A stretch of DNA of 64,000 nt from Chryseobacterium oranimense (lineage in GTDB: Bacteria; Bacteroidota; Bacteroidia; Flavobacteriales; Weeksellaceae), in contig NZ_CP104203.1 in assembly GCF_025244725.1 (NCBI RefSeq), positions 1,612,001 through 1,676,000 of the forward strand, in the 5' to 3' direction. The notes beneath the pieces are model-generated. The model was not told where the DNA came from. It searched no databases and saw only the letters and a program-made list of their open reading frames with translations. Below, one piece after another: positions 9,058-18,646 of this stretch. Numbering within the stretch: position 1 is the stretch's first letter; each line of letters opens with the position of its first letter. The position numbers and the translations under genes were made by a program.

Positions 9058-11295
9058 ATGCTGATCAATTTTTTTTCTTTTTTACGTTTCCCTATTACCT
9101 TTCTATGTCTTGTCTTAGCTGGTCAGGCTGCATCTGCCCAGGAACTACACAACAGCCTGGAGCAGCAATATAAAAAGTATAAACCGGGAAGCACCCAACG
9201 AATGATGGTCACCGGAAAGTATGCACAGGCCCTTTTTTTTAATAATCAGGAAGATAAAGCTTTTGTCATTTTAAATGAAAACATTGCTTATGCCAAAAAG
9301 CTGACAGACGGAAAGTATGCTGCTTATTTATACATTATTTCAGCTATAAATTACAGACTGCTGGATAATGTTAAGGCCTATGAAAATGCTTCCAGGCTAG
9401 CCCAGCTTTATGAAGAAAAAACAAAAGACCTGGAAACAAAAGGCTATGTATCCTATGGGCTTGGCTGGATTCGGGAACGTAATCATAAAAAAGCTGAAGC
9501 GGTTCGCTATTTTTTAAAAGCTTTGTCATTTTATGAAAAAGCACCCCATTCCGAAAGTTTAAATACCAGGAAAGCATCTGTATACCGGGAATTAAACAGT
9601 ATTTACGCAGATTGGAACGATTATCAGCTGCAGGAGAAGTACAGTAAGCTATCCCTGGAAATTGCCCGGCAGCAGAATGATCCTATGAACCTGTTTGATG
9701 CTTATATGGCAATGGGATACATGTACGAGAAACGCTACGAATCTACCTCTGATAAGGTCTTTATCCATCAGGCAGAATCTTACTATATCAAAGCGGTGGA
9801 GACGTATAAAGCCAACAAGGCCAATATACCTATTCCTTCCAATCTCTCTTTTGTAGCCATCAATCTGGCCAATTTGTATTTAAACTATTTCCCGGAATCT
9901 TACAGAGATAAGGCACTTTATTATGCCAATTTAGCTAAAACCCAGGGGATCGCTACGGGAAACCACGACCATGTAGCCTCTGCCAATGGCCTCCTGGCAG
10001 AGATAGCTTTACAGGATGGCAATAAGGAAGAAGCAAAAAAATATCTATTGACCGCCCTTGCAGAATCTGAATACGACAAAGTCACCGATCTGAGTATCAA
10101 GCTGTCAATTTTTGAAAATCTGTCGAAGCTGTTTGAGGAGGAAAATAATTTTAAAGAAGCCATATTCTACCAAAAGGCTTACCTGGAAACCTTTAAACAA
10201 GTTTATGATCAAAAAAGTGCTGCCTTGGGCAAACAGCTGGAAACCCAGTATGAAAGGGAGAAGCAAAAACAGCAATTGCTTCAGTTACAATTAGCATCCG
10301 AAAAGCAGGAACAGCGGCTTAAGGAAATGAGCTGGCATAGTTTACAGCAGACCCAGAAATTGGAAAACCTGGAACTAACAAGAGAAAATCAGCTGAGGAA
10401 ACTGGAATTTACTGAAATGGAAAACAGTAAAAAAGCCCAGGAACTCCGTTTATCCCAACTTGAATCCTTTAACAGAAAACGTGAAGTAGATCTCTATAAA
10501 GCCCGGATTGACTATAAGGAGAAAACCAATACATTTTATATCGGGCTGACGGCCTCTGTTTCTTTACTGCTCATCTTACTTCTGTATGCCTACTTTCAAA
10601 GGGCAAAAGGCATAAAGCAAAAAGAGAAACTACATCTTCTTGAGATGGAAAAAATCATACAGGATTCAAAAATCTCCAACCTTACAGTGATGCTGGAAGG
10701 CCAGGAACAGGAACGGGGAAGAATAGCCCGGGATCTGCACGACGGTCTAGGAAGTCTGCTTTCCGGAACTAAAATGAACCTGTTCTTATTAAAAGATAAA
10801 TCCAATGCTGATCATCAGCTGCAAATAGAGAGATCGATGGAACAGATCGATATAGCGGTTGACGAGCTTCGCCACGTTGCACATAATCTTATGCCGGATC
10901 TGCTACTAAAATACGGACTTCAGGAAACATTGATGGAATATGTTTCCCGGATGACTACTCCGAAGCTTGATGTTGATGTTCAGTTTCTGTATTATTCCAA
11001 TCAATTACCCTTAGAAAGCCAGCTGCTTGCATACAGAATTATCCAGGAACTGGTGAACAATGCTGTAAAGCACGCGACAGCAAGCCAGATCATTATTCAG
11101 TTCATAGAAAATGAATCCGAGTATGTTATTATCGTGGAGGATGATGGAAAAGGGTTTGATATAAATACTTTGAATCACTCGCATTCTGCAGGATTCCACA
11201 ACATCCGCTCCCGTGTTGAATTCCTGAAAGGCACCATGCAAATAGAATCCCAGATCAATATAGGAACTAATATTGAAATCAAATTTCCAAAATAA
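9058..11295 (+). CDS. TPR sensor histidine kinase, NarL/DesK type
   Basis: 745 residues. A signal peptide (cleavage near ASAQE) precedes a periplasmic region with TPR-like helical repeats to about residue 390. A long Gln/Glu/Lys coiled coil (about 390-490) and one membrane helix (about 492-513, FYIGLTASVSLLLILLLY) follow. The cytoplasmic part has a HisKA_3 dimerisation domain with the phosphorylated His561 in RIARDLHDGLG. The HATPase_c domain has its N box at N667 (ELVNNAVKHA), a G box DDGKGFD and a second Gly motif GTNIEIKFP. It would autophosphorylate and pass the phosphate to the LuxR regulator 8 bases downstream. The input signal is unknown; TPR kinases of this type are common in flavobacteria. 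Confidence 0.92.
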   Translation: MLINFFSFLRFPITFLCLVLAGQAASAQELHNSLEQQYKKYKPGSTQRMMVTGKYAQALFFNNQEDKAFVILNENIAYAKKLTDGKYAAYLYIISAINYRLLDNVKAYENASRLAQLYEEKTKDLETKGYVSYGLGWIRERNHKKAEAVRYFLKALSFYEKAPHSESLNTRKASVYRELNSIYADWNDYQLQEKYSKLSLEIARQQNDPMNLFDAYMAMGYMYEKRYESTSDKVFIHQAESYYIKAVETYKANKANIPIPSNLSFVAINLANLYLNYFPESYRDKALYYANLAKTQGIATGNHDHVASANGLLAEIALQDGNKEEAKKYLLTALAESEYDKVTDLSIKLSIFENLSKLFEEENNFKEAIFYQKAYLETFKQVYDQKSAALGKQLETQYEREKQKQQLLQLQLASEKQEQRLKEMSWHSLQQTQKLENLELTRENQLRKLEFTEMENSKKAQELRLSQLESFNRKREVDLYKARIDYKEKTNTFYIGLTASVSLLLILLLYAYFQRAKGIKQKEKLHLLEMEKIIQDSKISNLTVMLEGQEQERGRIARDLHDGLGSLLSGTKMNLFLLKDKSNADHQLQIERSMEQIDIAVDELRHVAHNLMPDLLLKYGLQETLMEYVSRMTTPKLDVDVQFLYYSNQLPLESQLLAYRIIQELVNNAVKHATASQIIIQFIENESEYVIIVEDDGKGFDINTLNHSHSAGFHNIRSRVEFLKGTMQIESQINIGTNIEIKFPK

Positions 11296-11303
11296 ATAAA
11301 TTT

Positions 11304-11933
11304 ATGACTAAAATCGCTATAACCGACGACCACCCATTATTGCTTGAAGGCTTAAAAAATATCCTCTCCCAGCAAGAAGGTTTTTCCGTAGTCGGGTGCT
11401 ATTCTTCTGCAAGTGAGCTTTTTGCAGGATTAGAAAAACAGAGTCTGGATGTGCTGCTATTAGACATTAATCTTTCCGATGGAAACAGTATAGACCTGAT
11501 CCAGCCTATATTAAAAAAATACCCTGATACTCAAATCATTATTTTGAGTGTGCACAATGAGTTTGCAGTCATCAACAGTACGTTAGAGGAAGGAGCTATG
11601 GGATACATCCAGAAAAATGCTTTGGTCACAGAAATCATTTCAGGAATCCAGACCATACTTAAGGGTGAGAAGTTTTTATGCAACCAAACAAAAAAAATTG
11701 TAGAGATGAAAACGAATTCCGAACTCAACGCTGTACCCAAATTAACCCGCAGAGAGAAGGAAATTTTGATAGAGGCATCTTTAGGACTTACCACTATTCA
11801 GATAGCAGATAAATTGTGCATTAGCCCACATACCGTAGAAAGCCACCGCAAAAACCTGATTGTCAAATTTAAAACCACTAATTTAAGCACAGCAATAAAA
11901 TTAGCAATGGAATACGGATTGGTTCGCCAATAA
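11304..11933 (+). CDS. LuxR-type response regulator, partner of the TPR kinase
   Basis: 209 residues. The receiver domain has the acidic pair D8-D9, phosphoacceptor D54 (LLLDINLSDG) and K104 (GYIQKNA). A LuxR/GerE helix-turn-helix occupies about residues 145-205 (LTRREKEIL, then SPHTVESHRKNL). It starts 8 bases after the kinase stop, so the two are almost certainly one operon and one two-component system. Target genes are unknown. Autoregulation through the inverted repeat at 9021-9038 is possible but is inference. Confidence 0.93.
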   Translation: MTKIAITDDHPLLLEGLKNILSQQEGFSVVGCYSSASELFAGLEKQSLDVLLLDINLSDGNSIDLIQPILKKYPDTQIIILSVHNEFAVINSTLEEGAMGYIQKNALVTEIISGIQTILKGEKFLCNQTKKIVEMKTNSELNAVPKLTRREKEILIEASLGLTTIQIADKLCISPHTVESHRKNLIVKFKTTNLSTAIKLAMEYGLVRQ

Positions 11934-12120
11934 AGCAAACTGTCAATATCATCTTCATTTTTTAATCGTTTTAGCATCAACACTGAATTATATTTTACCT
12001 CAACAGAATTTCTAAAAATCCTTACAGGTATTATGACTTCACTCATATAATTTCCGGAAAGTAACTGTTAATTTTGAAAGTGTACAGCTCATTCAACACT
12101 AATTCACAATTAATCAGCTT

Positions 12121-12408
12121 ATGAAAAATCTATTTTTATCCTTCATTGCCCTTAGCCTTACTGCTTTGGCCTGTAAGAAAAATGAAACTGAAAGAAATAC
12201 TACAGAATCTGTTAATATGCAAAACAGTCAAACTGATACGACATCTTCAGCATCCGAAAGCTCAAAAGACAACACAGCAAAACAGGATAGCATCAATACA
12301 AAGACTCACATAGGCGGAAGAAAAACAAGCAATAACAATACGGGTAACGGCAGCGGTAATGTTAACGCTGCTGTGTCAGACAGCCTGCAGCCTTCAAGAC
12401 AAAAATGA
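12121..12408 (+). CDS. Small low-complexity lipoprotein
   Basis: 95 residues. Signal peptide with lipobox LTALAC, Cys18 being the lipidation residue. The mature part is almost wholly polar (Ser, Thr, Asn, Gln, Asp, Lys) with no predicted globular core, ending GNGSGNVNAAVSDSLQ. It resembles the many small disordered lipoproteins of flavobacteria. A 187-base gap separates it from the two-component system. Function is unknown. Confidence 0.65.
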   Translation: MKNLFLSFIALSLTALACKKNETERNTTESVNMQNSQTDTTSSASESSKDNTAKQDSINTKTHIGGRKTSNNNTGNGSGNVNAAVSDSLQPSRQK

Positions 12409-12709
12409 TAAGAGAGCCTTCATTAGGGTTCTATTCCGGATATTAACTCAAGCTGATGTCAATCTTAAATGCTTATAAAGAATATACAACTTGAAAAATA
12501 ACTCTTTAAAGTTTGAAAGTTATAACAGTTTTGTCTGTTATTGCCGAATCAGCAAGATTTCACAACTTAGTATTATTCAATTGAGCTTAACAAGGATGGA
12601 ATAAAACAATGAAACGGCACATCATTACACGGTAAAAATGTATTATAATAAAATTTCTCACTACCTTAAACCGTTTAATTAAATGTCTGAAGATTATATA
12701 TTTATTAGC
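12409..12709. other. Intergenic stretch without recognised feature
   Basis: About 300 bases between the small lipoprotein and the M13 peptidase. AT-rich; I found no hairpin with a T-tract, no consensus promoter and no RNA family. Confidence 0.5.
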
Positions 12710-14749
12710 ATGAAAAGCCATAAGTTAACAACACTTTTAATTATTATAACGTTACTATTTTCTTGTAAAACTGAAAAGAAATCGAACATCAGTTCGGTTT
12801 TCAATAATTCAGGTTTTGATAATAACAATATTGATTCTACTAAAAATCCATGTATTGATTTTGATGGCTTTGCTAATGGTAACTGGAAGAAGAAAAACCC
12901 TCTTCCTCCTACTGAAAGCAGATGGGGTGCTTTCGAAATTCTTGATCGGGACAACAAAGTGAAACTGAAAAATATTGTAGACAGCATCAGTAAATTACCT
13001 AATCTCAAATCAGGTTCCGAATCTCAGCAGATAGCTGATTTTTACAGATCTTATATGGATACTGCTACCATAGAAAAGTTAGAGCTTTCACCGCTTGACA
13101 GCTATTTTGAGCGAATTGATCATGTTAAAGATTATACCGATTGGGTAAACTTTTCCGGGGAACTTCAAAAGCTTGGCGTACCAACTTTTATCAGTTATAA
13201 GGTAGAAGCTGATGCTCATAACAATCAAATGAATATTCTTTCGCTAGGGCAAGGCGGACTAACTTTGGGTGATAAAAGCTATTATACCCTAAAAGAATCT
13301 AAAAATGCCAACTTAAAAGACAGAATGATCCAGCATATCGACATTATGTATAAAACCGCAGGCCTTAAAGATGTCTCTCCCGGTTCCAAAATTTACGAAT
13401 TGGAGCAAAACGTGGCTCATTTGCAGCTATCTAGTCTGATGTTGCGCGATCAGATAAGAACCTACAATAAGATGTCTGTCCCGGAACTCAGTCGCATAGC
13501 ACCAAAATTTAATTGGAACGGGTTTTTAAAAGTACAGGGAATTAATACCCAGACTGTTATTATTGAAGACCGGGCTTATATGAGCAATTTAACAACTCTC
13601 CTGTCCAAAACACCATTAGCTGTATTGAAATTATATACCCGGTGGCAGCTTTTATCTCATTTTGCACCTTACCTGCCCCAGAAATACAGTAACCCTCATT
13701 TTTCTTTTTTCGGAACAGTAATGGCTGGAAAAAAAGAAAAAAAAAGCCGCACAGACACGGCAATTAAAGAGTTGGAACAAGCACTGGGAATGCCTTTAGG
13801 TAAACTTTTTGTTCAAAGGTATTTCCTTGAACAGGATAAACAAAAGATAGGTGAAATGATTGAAAATGTGCGCTGGGTTTATCATCAGCGTATAGACAGT
13901 TTACCCTGGATGAGCAATAGCACCAAATCTTCGGCACACAAAAAATTAAACACAATGACTTTCAAGATCGGATACCCGGACAAATGGCCCGACTATTTTG
14001 GGATCTCCATACAACCATCACGCCTGATAGACAATGTTATTTCTGTAGCAGTTTTTCATCATAATGAAAACATCAGTAAAATTGATAAGCCGGTAGATAA
14101 AGGAGAATGGCATGCAACGCCGCAAACTGTTGATGCCTTTTACGATCAATATACTAACAGTGCATGTTTCCCTGCAGGTATCCTGCAGCCACCTTTTTAT
14201 AATCATAAAGCGGATGATGCTATAAATTATGGCGCCATAATCGCAGCAATAGGACATGAAATAACCCATGCTTTTGATGACAGAGGTTCGAAATTCGACG
14301 CATCAGGTAATTTAAATAACTGGTGGACATCAATAGACAGACATAATTTTGAAAACCTCACAAAACAATACATTGATTATTTTAACCAAATGGAAGGCCA
14401 GCCGGGATTGCATATTAACGGACAGCTCACTATAAGTGAAAATATAGCAGATCTTGGTGGACTTACTCTGGCCTATCATGCTCTTGAAAAAAGTTATGAT
14501 AAAAAAAAGCAGCCTGCACCCATTAACGGTTTCACCTGGCAGCAACGTTTCTTTTTAGGATGGGCACAAATGTGGCATGGCAACATCAGTCCTGAAGCTT
14601 TACGTAATGAACTGCTAACCAACCCTCATGTACCTTTCAGGTTTAGGATAAATGGTCCTTTGACACAATTAAGGGAATTTAAACAAGCGTGGAATTGTGA
14701 TAAAAAAGATTCAGCTAAATTAAATATCAAAGAGATAGAAATTTGGTAA
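12710..14749 (+). CDS. M13 family (neprilysin-like) zinc metallopeptidase, lipoprotein
   Basis: 679 residues from the ATG at 12710, which starts a lipoprotein signal (MKSHKLTTLLIIITLLFSC). An ATG nine codons earlier is in frame but would spoil the signal. The N-terminal M13 domain contains the family opening PCIDFDGFANGNW. The zinc site is H516-E-I-T-H520 (IAAIGHEITHAFDDRG), with the third ligand Glu in SENIADLGGL, about 55 residues further. The C-terminal part (WAQMWHGNISPEALR, NPHVPFRFRINGPL) matches PepO/neprilysin enzymes, which cut short peptides on the outside of the inner or outer membrane. Length is normal for the family. It stands alone and is followed by a strong terminator. Confidence 0.93.
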   Translation: MKSHKLTTLLIIITLLFSCKTEKKSNISSVFNNSGFDNNNIDSTKNPCIDFDGFANGNWKKKNPLPPTESRWGAFEILDRDNKVKLKNIVDSISKLPNLKSGSESQQIADFYRSYMDTATIEKLELSPLDSYFERIDHVKDYTDWVNFSGELQKLGVPTFISYKVEADAHNNQMNILSLGQGGLTLGDKSYYTLKESKNANLKDRMIQHIDIMYKTAGLKDVSPGSKIYELEQNVAHLQLSSLMLRDQIRTYNKMSVPELSRIAPKFNWNGFLKVQGINTQTVIIEDRAYMSNLTTLLSKTPLAVLKLYTRWQLLSHFAPYLPQKYSNPHFSFFGTVMAGKKEKKSRTDTAIKELEQALGMPLGKLFVQRYFLEQDKQKIGEMIENVRWVYHQRIDSLPWMSNSTKSSAHKKLNTMTFKIGYPDKWPDYFGISIQPSRLIDNVISVAVFHHNENISKIDKPVDKGEWHATPQTVDAFYDQYTNSACFPAGILQPPFYNHKADDAINYGAIIAAIGHEITHAFDDRGSKFDASGNLNNWWTSIDRHNFENLTKQYIDYFNQMEGQPGLHINGQLTISENIADLGGLTLAYHALEKSYDKKKQPAPINGFTWQQRFFLGWAQMWHGNISPEALRNELLTNPHVPFRFRINGPLTQLREFKQAWNCDKKDSAKLNIKEIEIW

Positions 14750-14781
14750 TCCGTTTATACCGGCTGGGTATCCAAACAAAA

Positions 14782-14815
14782 AAAAGCCTTTAAATACTAC
14801 GATTTAAAGGCTTTT
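14782..14815. terminator. Bidirectional terminator between peptidase and tRNA-Ser
   Basis: Perfect 14-bp stem AAAAGCCTTTAAAT (14782-14795) / ATTTAAAGGCTTTT (14802-14815) with a 6-base loop. A- and T-tracts on the two sides let it serve both the M13 gene and the tRNA read from the other strand. Confidence 0.85.
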
Positions 14816-14826
14816 GGTTTCTAACC

Positions 14827-14914
14827 TGGCGGAGAGTGAGGGATTCGAACCCCCGGACCTGTTACAGTCAACAGTTTTCAAGACTGCCGCAATCGACCAC
14901 TCTGCCAACTCTCC
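14827..14914 (-). tRNA. tRNA-Ser (UGA)
   Basis: Read on the minus strand. Acceptor stem GGAGAGU pairs with ACUCUCC, followed by discriminator G and an encoded CCA (14827-14829). The T loop is GUUCGAAUC. The anticodon loop CUUGAAA gives anticodon UGA. The variable arm between anticodon and T stems is long, as in class II tRNASer. Length is 88 bases with CCA. No integrase or direct repeat at its end suggests an attachment site. Confidence 0.95.
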
Positions 14915-15041
14915 TGAATAACGGCTGTACCGTCGTTTTCAGTGGTGCAAATATATAACGTTTTTTGAAACTGGCCAAATATTTTTACTCTCTTTTGAAA
15001 AAAGATTGAAATACCAAACTGAACAGTGCCTATACTTTAAT

Positions 15042-15620
15042 TTAAGAGGCCGGTATCCATCCCGTTTTTACCCTCCAGGTGGTATACTCTGTATCTTTAT
15101 TATCCAATTCAGCAATAGCTTCTATACCTGGGATTTGCTCAATTTCTTCCTGTGAAAAAGGTGGTAAATTAACCTTCAGGCGTTCTTCATTCAGGTGACT
15201 TTTATTTTCTACAGGATAAGGCATTCCTTCCGCGGTCAGCTGTGTTCCGTACTTTTGTGGTTGGCTTTGAAAGACCTGGATTCTGTCATACAGATAAGCT
15301 ATATTTGAAGGATTGATATCATTTTTGTTTTCAATCATCATCTTATAACAGCTTTTCATCAATTCAGGCTCACCGATAGAATGCTGAATAACCAGCCATG
15401 CCGCATCACTGGCCTTCTCTCCTACTTTTGAAATTGTGGGAAAGCCAATTTGTTTAATGATATTTCGCAGGCTTTCCGCATTTTGCCTATGGATGAGTTC
15501 CATTTCAGGATGATAACCATTGGAAAGCTTGCCTTCAGAAGCCAGTTTTTCTCTTACCGACAGATCTTCTTCGGCCAGATGAATCAGCTCTTTTGCAAAT
15601 GCTTCATTCATTATTACCAT
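15042..15620 (-). CDS. DUF6624-like protein
   Basis: 192 residues, or 189 if the ATG at 15611 is used; there is no Shine-Dalgarno to decide. No signal peptide or membrane segment, so cytoplasmic. The pattern AWLVIQHSIGEPELMKSC, then NIAYLYDRIQVFQ and QKYGTQL is how I recognise the DUF6624 family, whose function is unknown. The Trp/Gln/His cluster (W-xx-QH) and DR are its most conserved residues. It stands alone between the tRNA and the phytase operon and points away from both. Confidence 0.65.
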   Translation of the reverse strand: MVIMNEAFAKELIHLAEEDLSVREKLASEGKLSNGYHPEMELIHRQNAESLRNIIKQIGFPTISKVGEKASDAAWLVIQHSIGEPELMKSCYKMMIENKNDINPSNIAYLYDRIQVFQSQPQKYGTQLTAEGMPYPVENKSHLNEERLKVNLPPFSQEEIEQIPGIEAIAELDNKDTEYTTWRVKTGWIPAS

Positions 15621-15798
15621 TGTAATGATTTATTTAAAATAAATATAAACCTGTTTTCTAAAAAAGGATTCTAAAAGTTTAAAATTAGGAATTCTCCGGC
15701 AATTATGATCACAGTTCATGTTTTATCACGGATCCGCCGTTCATAAATCCTTAAAACAATCGTAATCTACATTTCAAGCGATTCCCCAAACAGACGTT

Positions 15799-15806
15799 TA
15801 ATTTTG
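15799..15806 (+). promoter_or_regulatory. -7 box of the TonB receptor/phytase operon
   Basis: TAATTTTG matches the Bacteroidota -7 element TAnnTTTG and lies 26 bases before the receptor ATG. At 19 bases upstream there is no TTTG, so the -33 element is weak or absent. This could point to activator dependence, for example by phosphate limitation, but that is inference. Confidence 0.45.
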
Positions 15807-15831
15807 CTTCTACTTAATATACTGTCATACC

Positions 15832-18642
15832 ATGAAGAAAATTTTTACGTCTGTTTTATTTTGTGCCTCTATATTTTTCTATGCACAGACCGGAACGGTT
15901 TCCGGAAATATCAATGATGACTCCAAATTATCGCTGCCGGGTGCGAAAATCTCCCTGACTCCGGGAAACATCTACACAACTTCAGATGATCACGGAAATT
16001 TTGTTTTCCTGAATGTACCGCCGGGAAATTATACCATGACTGTAAATTACCTTGGTTACGGTATCAGTGAATATCAGGTGACCGTAGAGGCTGAAAAGAA
16101 TACCAGGCAAAACATTATTTTCAACAGAAAAGAAACGGTGATTGCAGAAGTGGTCGTAAGCGGATCTACCCTGAAAAACCAGGCCAGAGCACTGAACAAA
16201 CAAAAAAGTAATGCCAATATTACGAATGTGATCTCTTCAGACCAGATCGGGCGTTTTCCCGACGCCAATATCGGGGATGCCCTGAAACGTGTTCCAGGGA
16301 TTGCCATACAAAATGACCAGGGTGAAGCAAGAAACCTGATCATCAGAGGTCTTGCCCCCAATTTAAATTCCGTGACCCTGAACGGTGACAGAATTCCGTC
16401 TGCCGAAGGTGACAACCGTAATGTCCAGATGGACCTTATTCCTTCTGATATGATCTCTACCATAGAAGTTAATAAAACACTGACTCCTGATATGGATGCT
16501 GATGCCATCGGAGGTTCTGTTAACCTTATTACAAGGGCTTCGCCTAATGGACAGAGGATTTCCGCCACTCTCGCAGGAGGTTACAACCCGATCCGCGAAA
16601 AAGGAAATTACACCGCAGGATTTGTTTATGGGAATCGTTTTTTAAACAAAAAATTAGGAGCTGTTTTCAGTTTTTCTTACAACAACAATAATTTCGGGTC
16701 CGATAATATTGAGCCTACGTGGAGCCTTGCCAAAGATGCTGCGCAAACGGCTTACGTCAGCAAAATGGGAGTTCGTTATTACAATGAGCACCGCATCAGG
16801 CATAGTTTTGACCTTAATATGGATTATGAATTCAATTCAAAAAACAAAATTTATGCATCGGCGATGTATAATTTCAGGACTGATAAGGAAAACAGGTTTG
16901 CCCTGGGCTATAAAATAAAACCGGTTTATAATGCCGATGAAACGGACATCACAGGCTGGAAAGGCAGCATCACAAGGCAGAATAAAGGTGGAGATTCCGA
17001 TAACGACAATACCCGTCTTGAAAGACAAAAAGTACAGAATTATGCCTTAAGAGGGGAACATCTCTTAGGCTCCAAGGTTGACCTCGACTGGTCCATGAAC
17101 TATGCTACTGCCAGCGAAAAGAAACCGCATGAACGGCATATGGAGTTTGAAAACGGAAAGATGAATTTCTCTTCAGACCTGAGTGATCCGCGCAGGCCGA
17201 TGATCACTCCCCTTTCTGCAGATAATCCGGGAGTTTATGAGCTAAGTGATCTTTCGGATTCCAACAGCTTTACCCAGGAAAAAGAATTCGGGGCAAAGGT
17301 AAATGTACGTTTCCCTTTTTCTGTTATTGACAATCAGAAAGGCAGGCTACGTGCAGGTTTACGTCTTCGTGTAAAAGAAAAAGAACGGGACAATGATTAT
17401 TATGCATTTGAACCATTAAATACCATGGGAAGTCTCCTGTCGGTTCCTACCGTATATTTTGACGGTCAGAATTTTCAGCCGGGAAATTATGTTCCGGGAA
17501 CTTTTGTTGATCCCTCCTATCTTGGCGGGCTTGACCTGTTTAATCCTAATTTATTCAAAGGTGAGCTGAAGCCGGAAGAATTCCTGTCGGGTAATTATAC
17601 TGCAAAGGAAAACATCTATGCCGGATACATCAGATGGGATCAGGATTTCAACGATAAGCTTTCGATGATCGTCGGGGCCCGTATTGAAACTACAAAAATT
17701 GACTATACGGGAAATTATGTACTGGATGAGGAAGATCTGGAAGGGAAAATCAACCGTACCAATACCTATACGAATATTCTTCCCAATGTATCTTTTAAAT
17801 ATGTTCCTGTTCAGGATCTTATCCTGCGTGCGGCATTTACCACTGCTTTAGCCCGTCCGAATTATTACTCACTGGTTCCTTATCTTAATGTGGTTTCCGG
17901 GGATGAAACCATTGCCGCGGGAAATCCTGATCTGAAAGCTACGTATGCTTATAATTTCGATTTTATGGCAGAGAAGTACTTTAAATCTGTAGGAATCCTG
18001 TCGGGAGGTGTTTTTTATAAGAATCTTAAAGACTTTATTTATACCTATTCAAGAAGGAATTATACATCAGGGGATTTTGCGAATGATTTTGCGGGACAAA
18101 CCAACCCTATTCCTCCGGGAGAAAGCAACTGGGGCTTTACACAGCAGCGTAACGGGGACAATGTGGATATTTATGGTTTTGAGGTTGCCCTTCAGCGCCA
18201 GCTAGATTTTATTCCGGGAGCCTTCTGGAAAGGGCTTGGAGTGTATGTCAACTATACCTACACCCAATCTAAAGCAAAAGGTATTACGAATGAAGATGGT
18301 GTGGAGAGAACGGGTGTAGGACTTCCCGGAGCTGCGCCTCATATGTTCAACGGATCGCTTTCATGGGAAAACAAACGTTTTTCGGCAAGGGTTTCTATGA
18401 ACTATGCTTCTCATTATATCGATCAACTGGGCGGGAATTCATTTGAAGACCGTTATTACGACAAGCAGGTTTTCCTGGATGCCAATGCTTCCTATAAGAT
18501 CACCAGCCAGCTGAGAATTTTTGCAGAGGCCAATAATCTCACGAACCAGCCGTTACGTTATTACCAGGGAATCCAGAGCCGCACTGCACAGGTGGAATAT
18601 TATAAGCCGAGATTCACTTTAGGATTGAAATTTGATTTTTAA
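15832..18642 (+). CDS. TonB-dependent receptor, paired with phytase
   Basis: 936 residues. Signal peptide MKKIFTSVLFCASIFFYAQ, then a carboxypeptidase-regulatory-like domain (about 22-105). A plug domain with VISSDQIGRFPDANIGDAL and LIIRGLAPNLNSVTLNGDR follows, then a beta-barrel ending in the aromatic LGLKFDF needed for outer-membrane insertion. The plug sequence is of the FecA/CirA-like 'SDQIGRFPD' group also seen in oxylate and phytate-linked receptors. Four bases separate its stop from the phytase ATG, so they form one operon. The likely cargo is phytate, its Ca/Fe complex or its breakdown products. Energy comes from TonB-ExbBD encoded elsewhere. Confidence 0.93.
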   Translation: MKKIFTSVLFCASIFFYAQTGTVSGNINDDSKLSLPGAKISLTPGNIYTTSDDHGNFVFLNVPPGNYTMTVNYLGYGISEYQVTVEAEKNTRQNIIFNRKETVIAEVVVSGSTLKNQARALNKQKSNANITNVISSDQIGRFPDANIGDALKRVPGIAIQNDQGEARNLIIRGLAPNLNSVTLNGDRIPSAEGDNRNVQMDLIPSDMISTIEVNKTLTPDMDADAIGGSVNLITRASPNGQRISATLAGGYNPIREKGNYTAGFVYGNRFLNKKLGAVFSFSYNNNNFGSDNIEPTWSLAKDAAQTAYVSKMGVRYYNEHRIRHSFDLNMDYEFNSKNKIYASAMYNFRTDKENRFALGYKIKPVYNADETDITGWKGSITRQNKGGDSDNDNTRLERQKVQNYALRGEHLLGSKVDLDWSMNYATASEKKPHERHMEFENGKMNFSSDLSDPRRPMITPLSADNPGVYELSDLSDSNSFTQEKEFGAKVNVRFPFSVIDNQKGRLRAGLRLRVKEKERDNDYYAFEPLNTMGSLLSVPTVYFDGQNFQPGNYVPGTFVDPSYLGGLDLFNPNLFKGELKPEEFLSGNYTAKENIYAGYIRWDQDFNDKLSMIVGARIETTKIDYTGNYVLDEEDLEGKINRTNTYTNILPNVSFKYVPVQDLILRAAFTTALARPNYYSLVPYLNVVSGDETIAAGNPDLKATYAYNFDFMAEKYFKSVGILSGGVFYKNLKDFIYTYSRRNYTSGDFANDFAGQTNPIPPGESNWGFTQQRNGDNVDIYGFEVALQRQLDFIPGAFWKGLGVYVNYTYTQSKAKGITNEDGVERTGVGLPGAAPHMFNGSLSWENKRFSARVSMNYASHYIDQLGGNSFEDRYYDKQVFLDANASYKITSQLRIFAEANNLTNQPLRYYQGIQSRTAQVEYYKPRFTLGLKFDF

Positions 18643-18646
18643 ACGT

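Noticed and set aside
14827-14914. tRNA-Ser as an integration site for the neighbouring accessory genes
   Set aside because: No integrase, no second tRNA end fragment and no direct repeat were found nearby.
16074-16568. 164-residue open frame on the minus strand
   Set aside because: Antisense to the plug-domain region of the phytase-linked TonB receptor; no start signal or domain.
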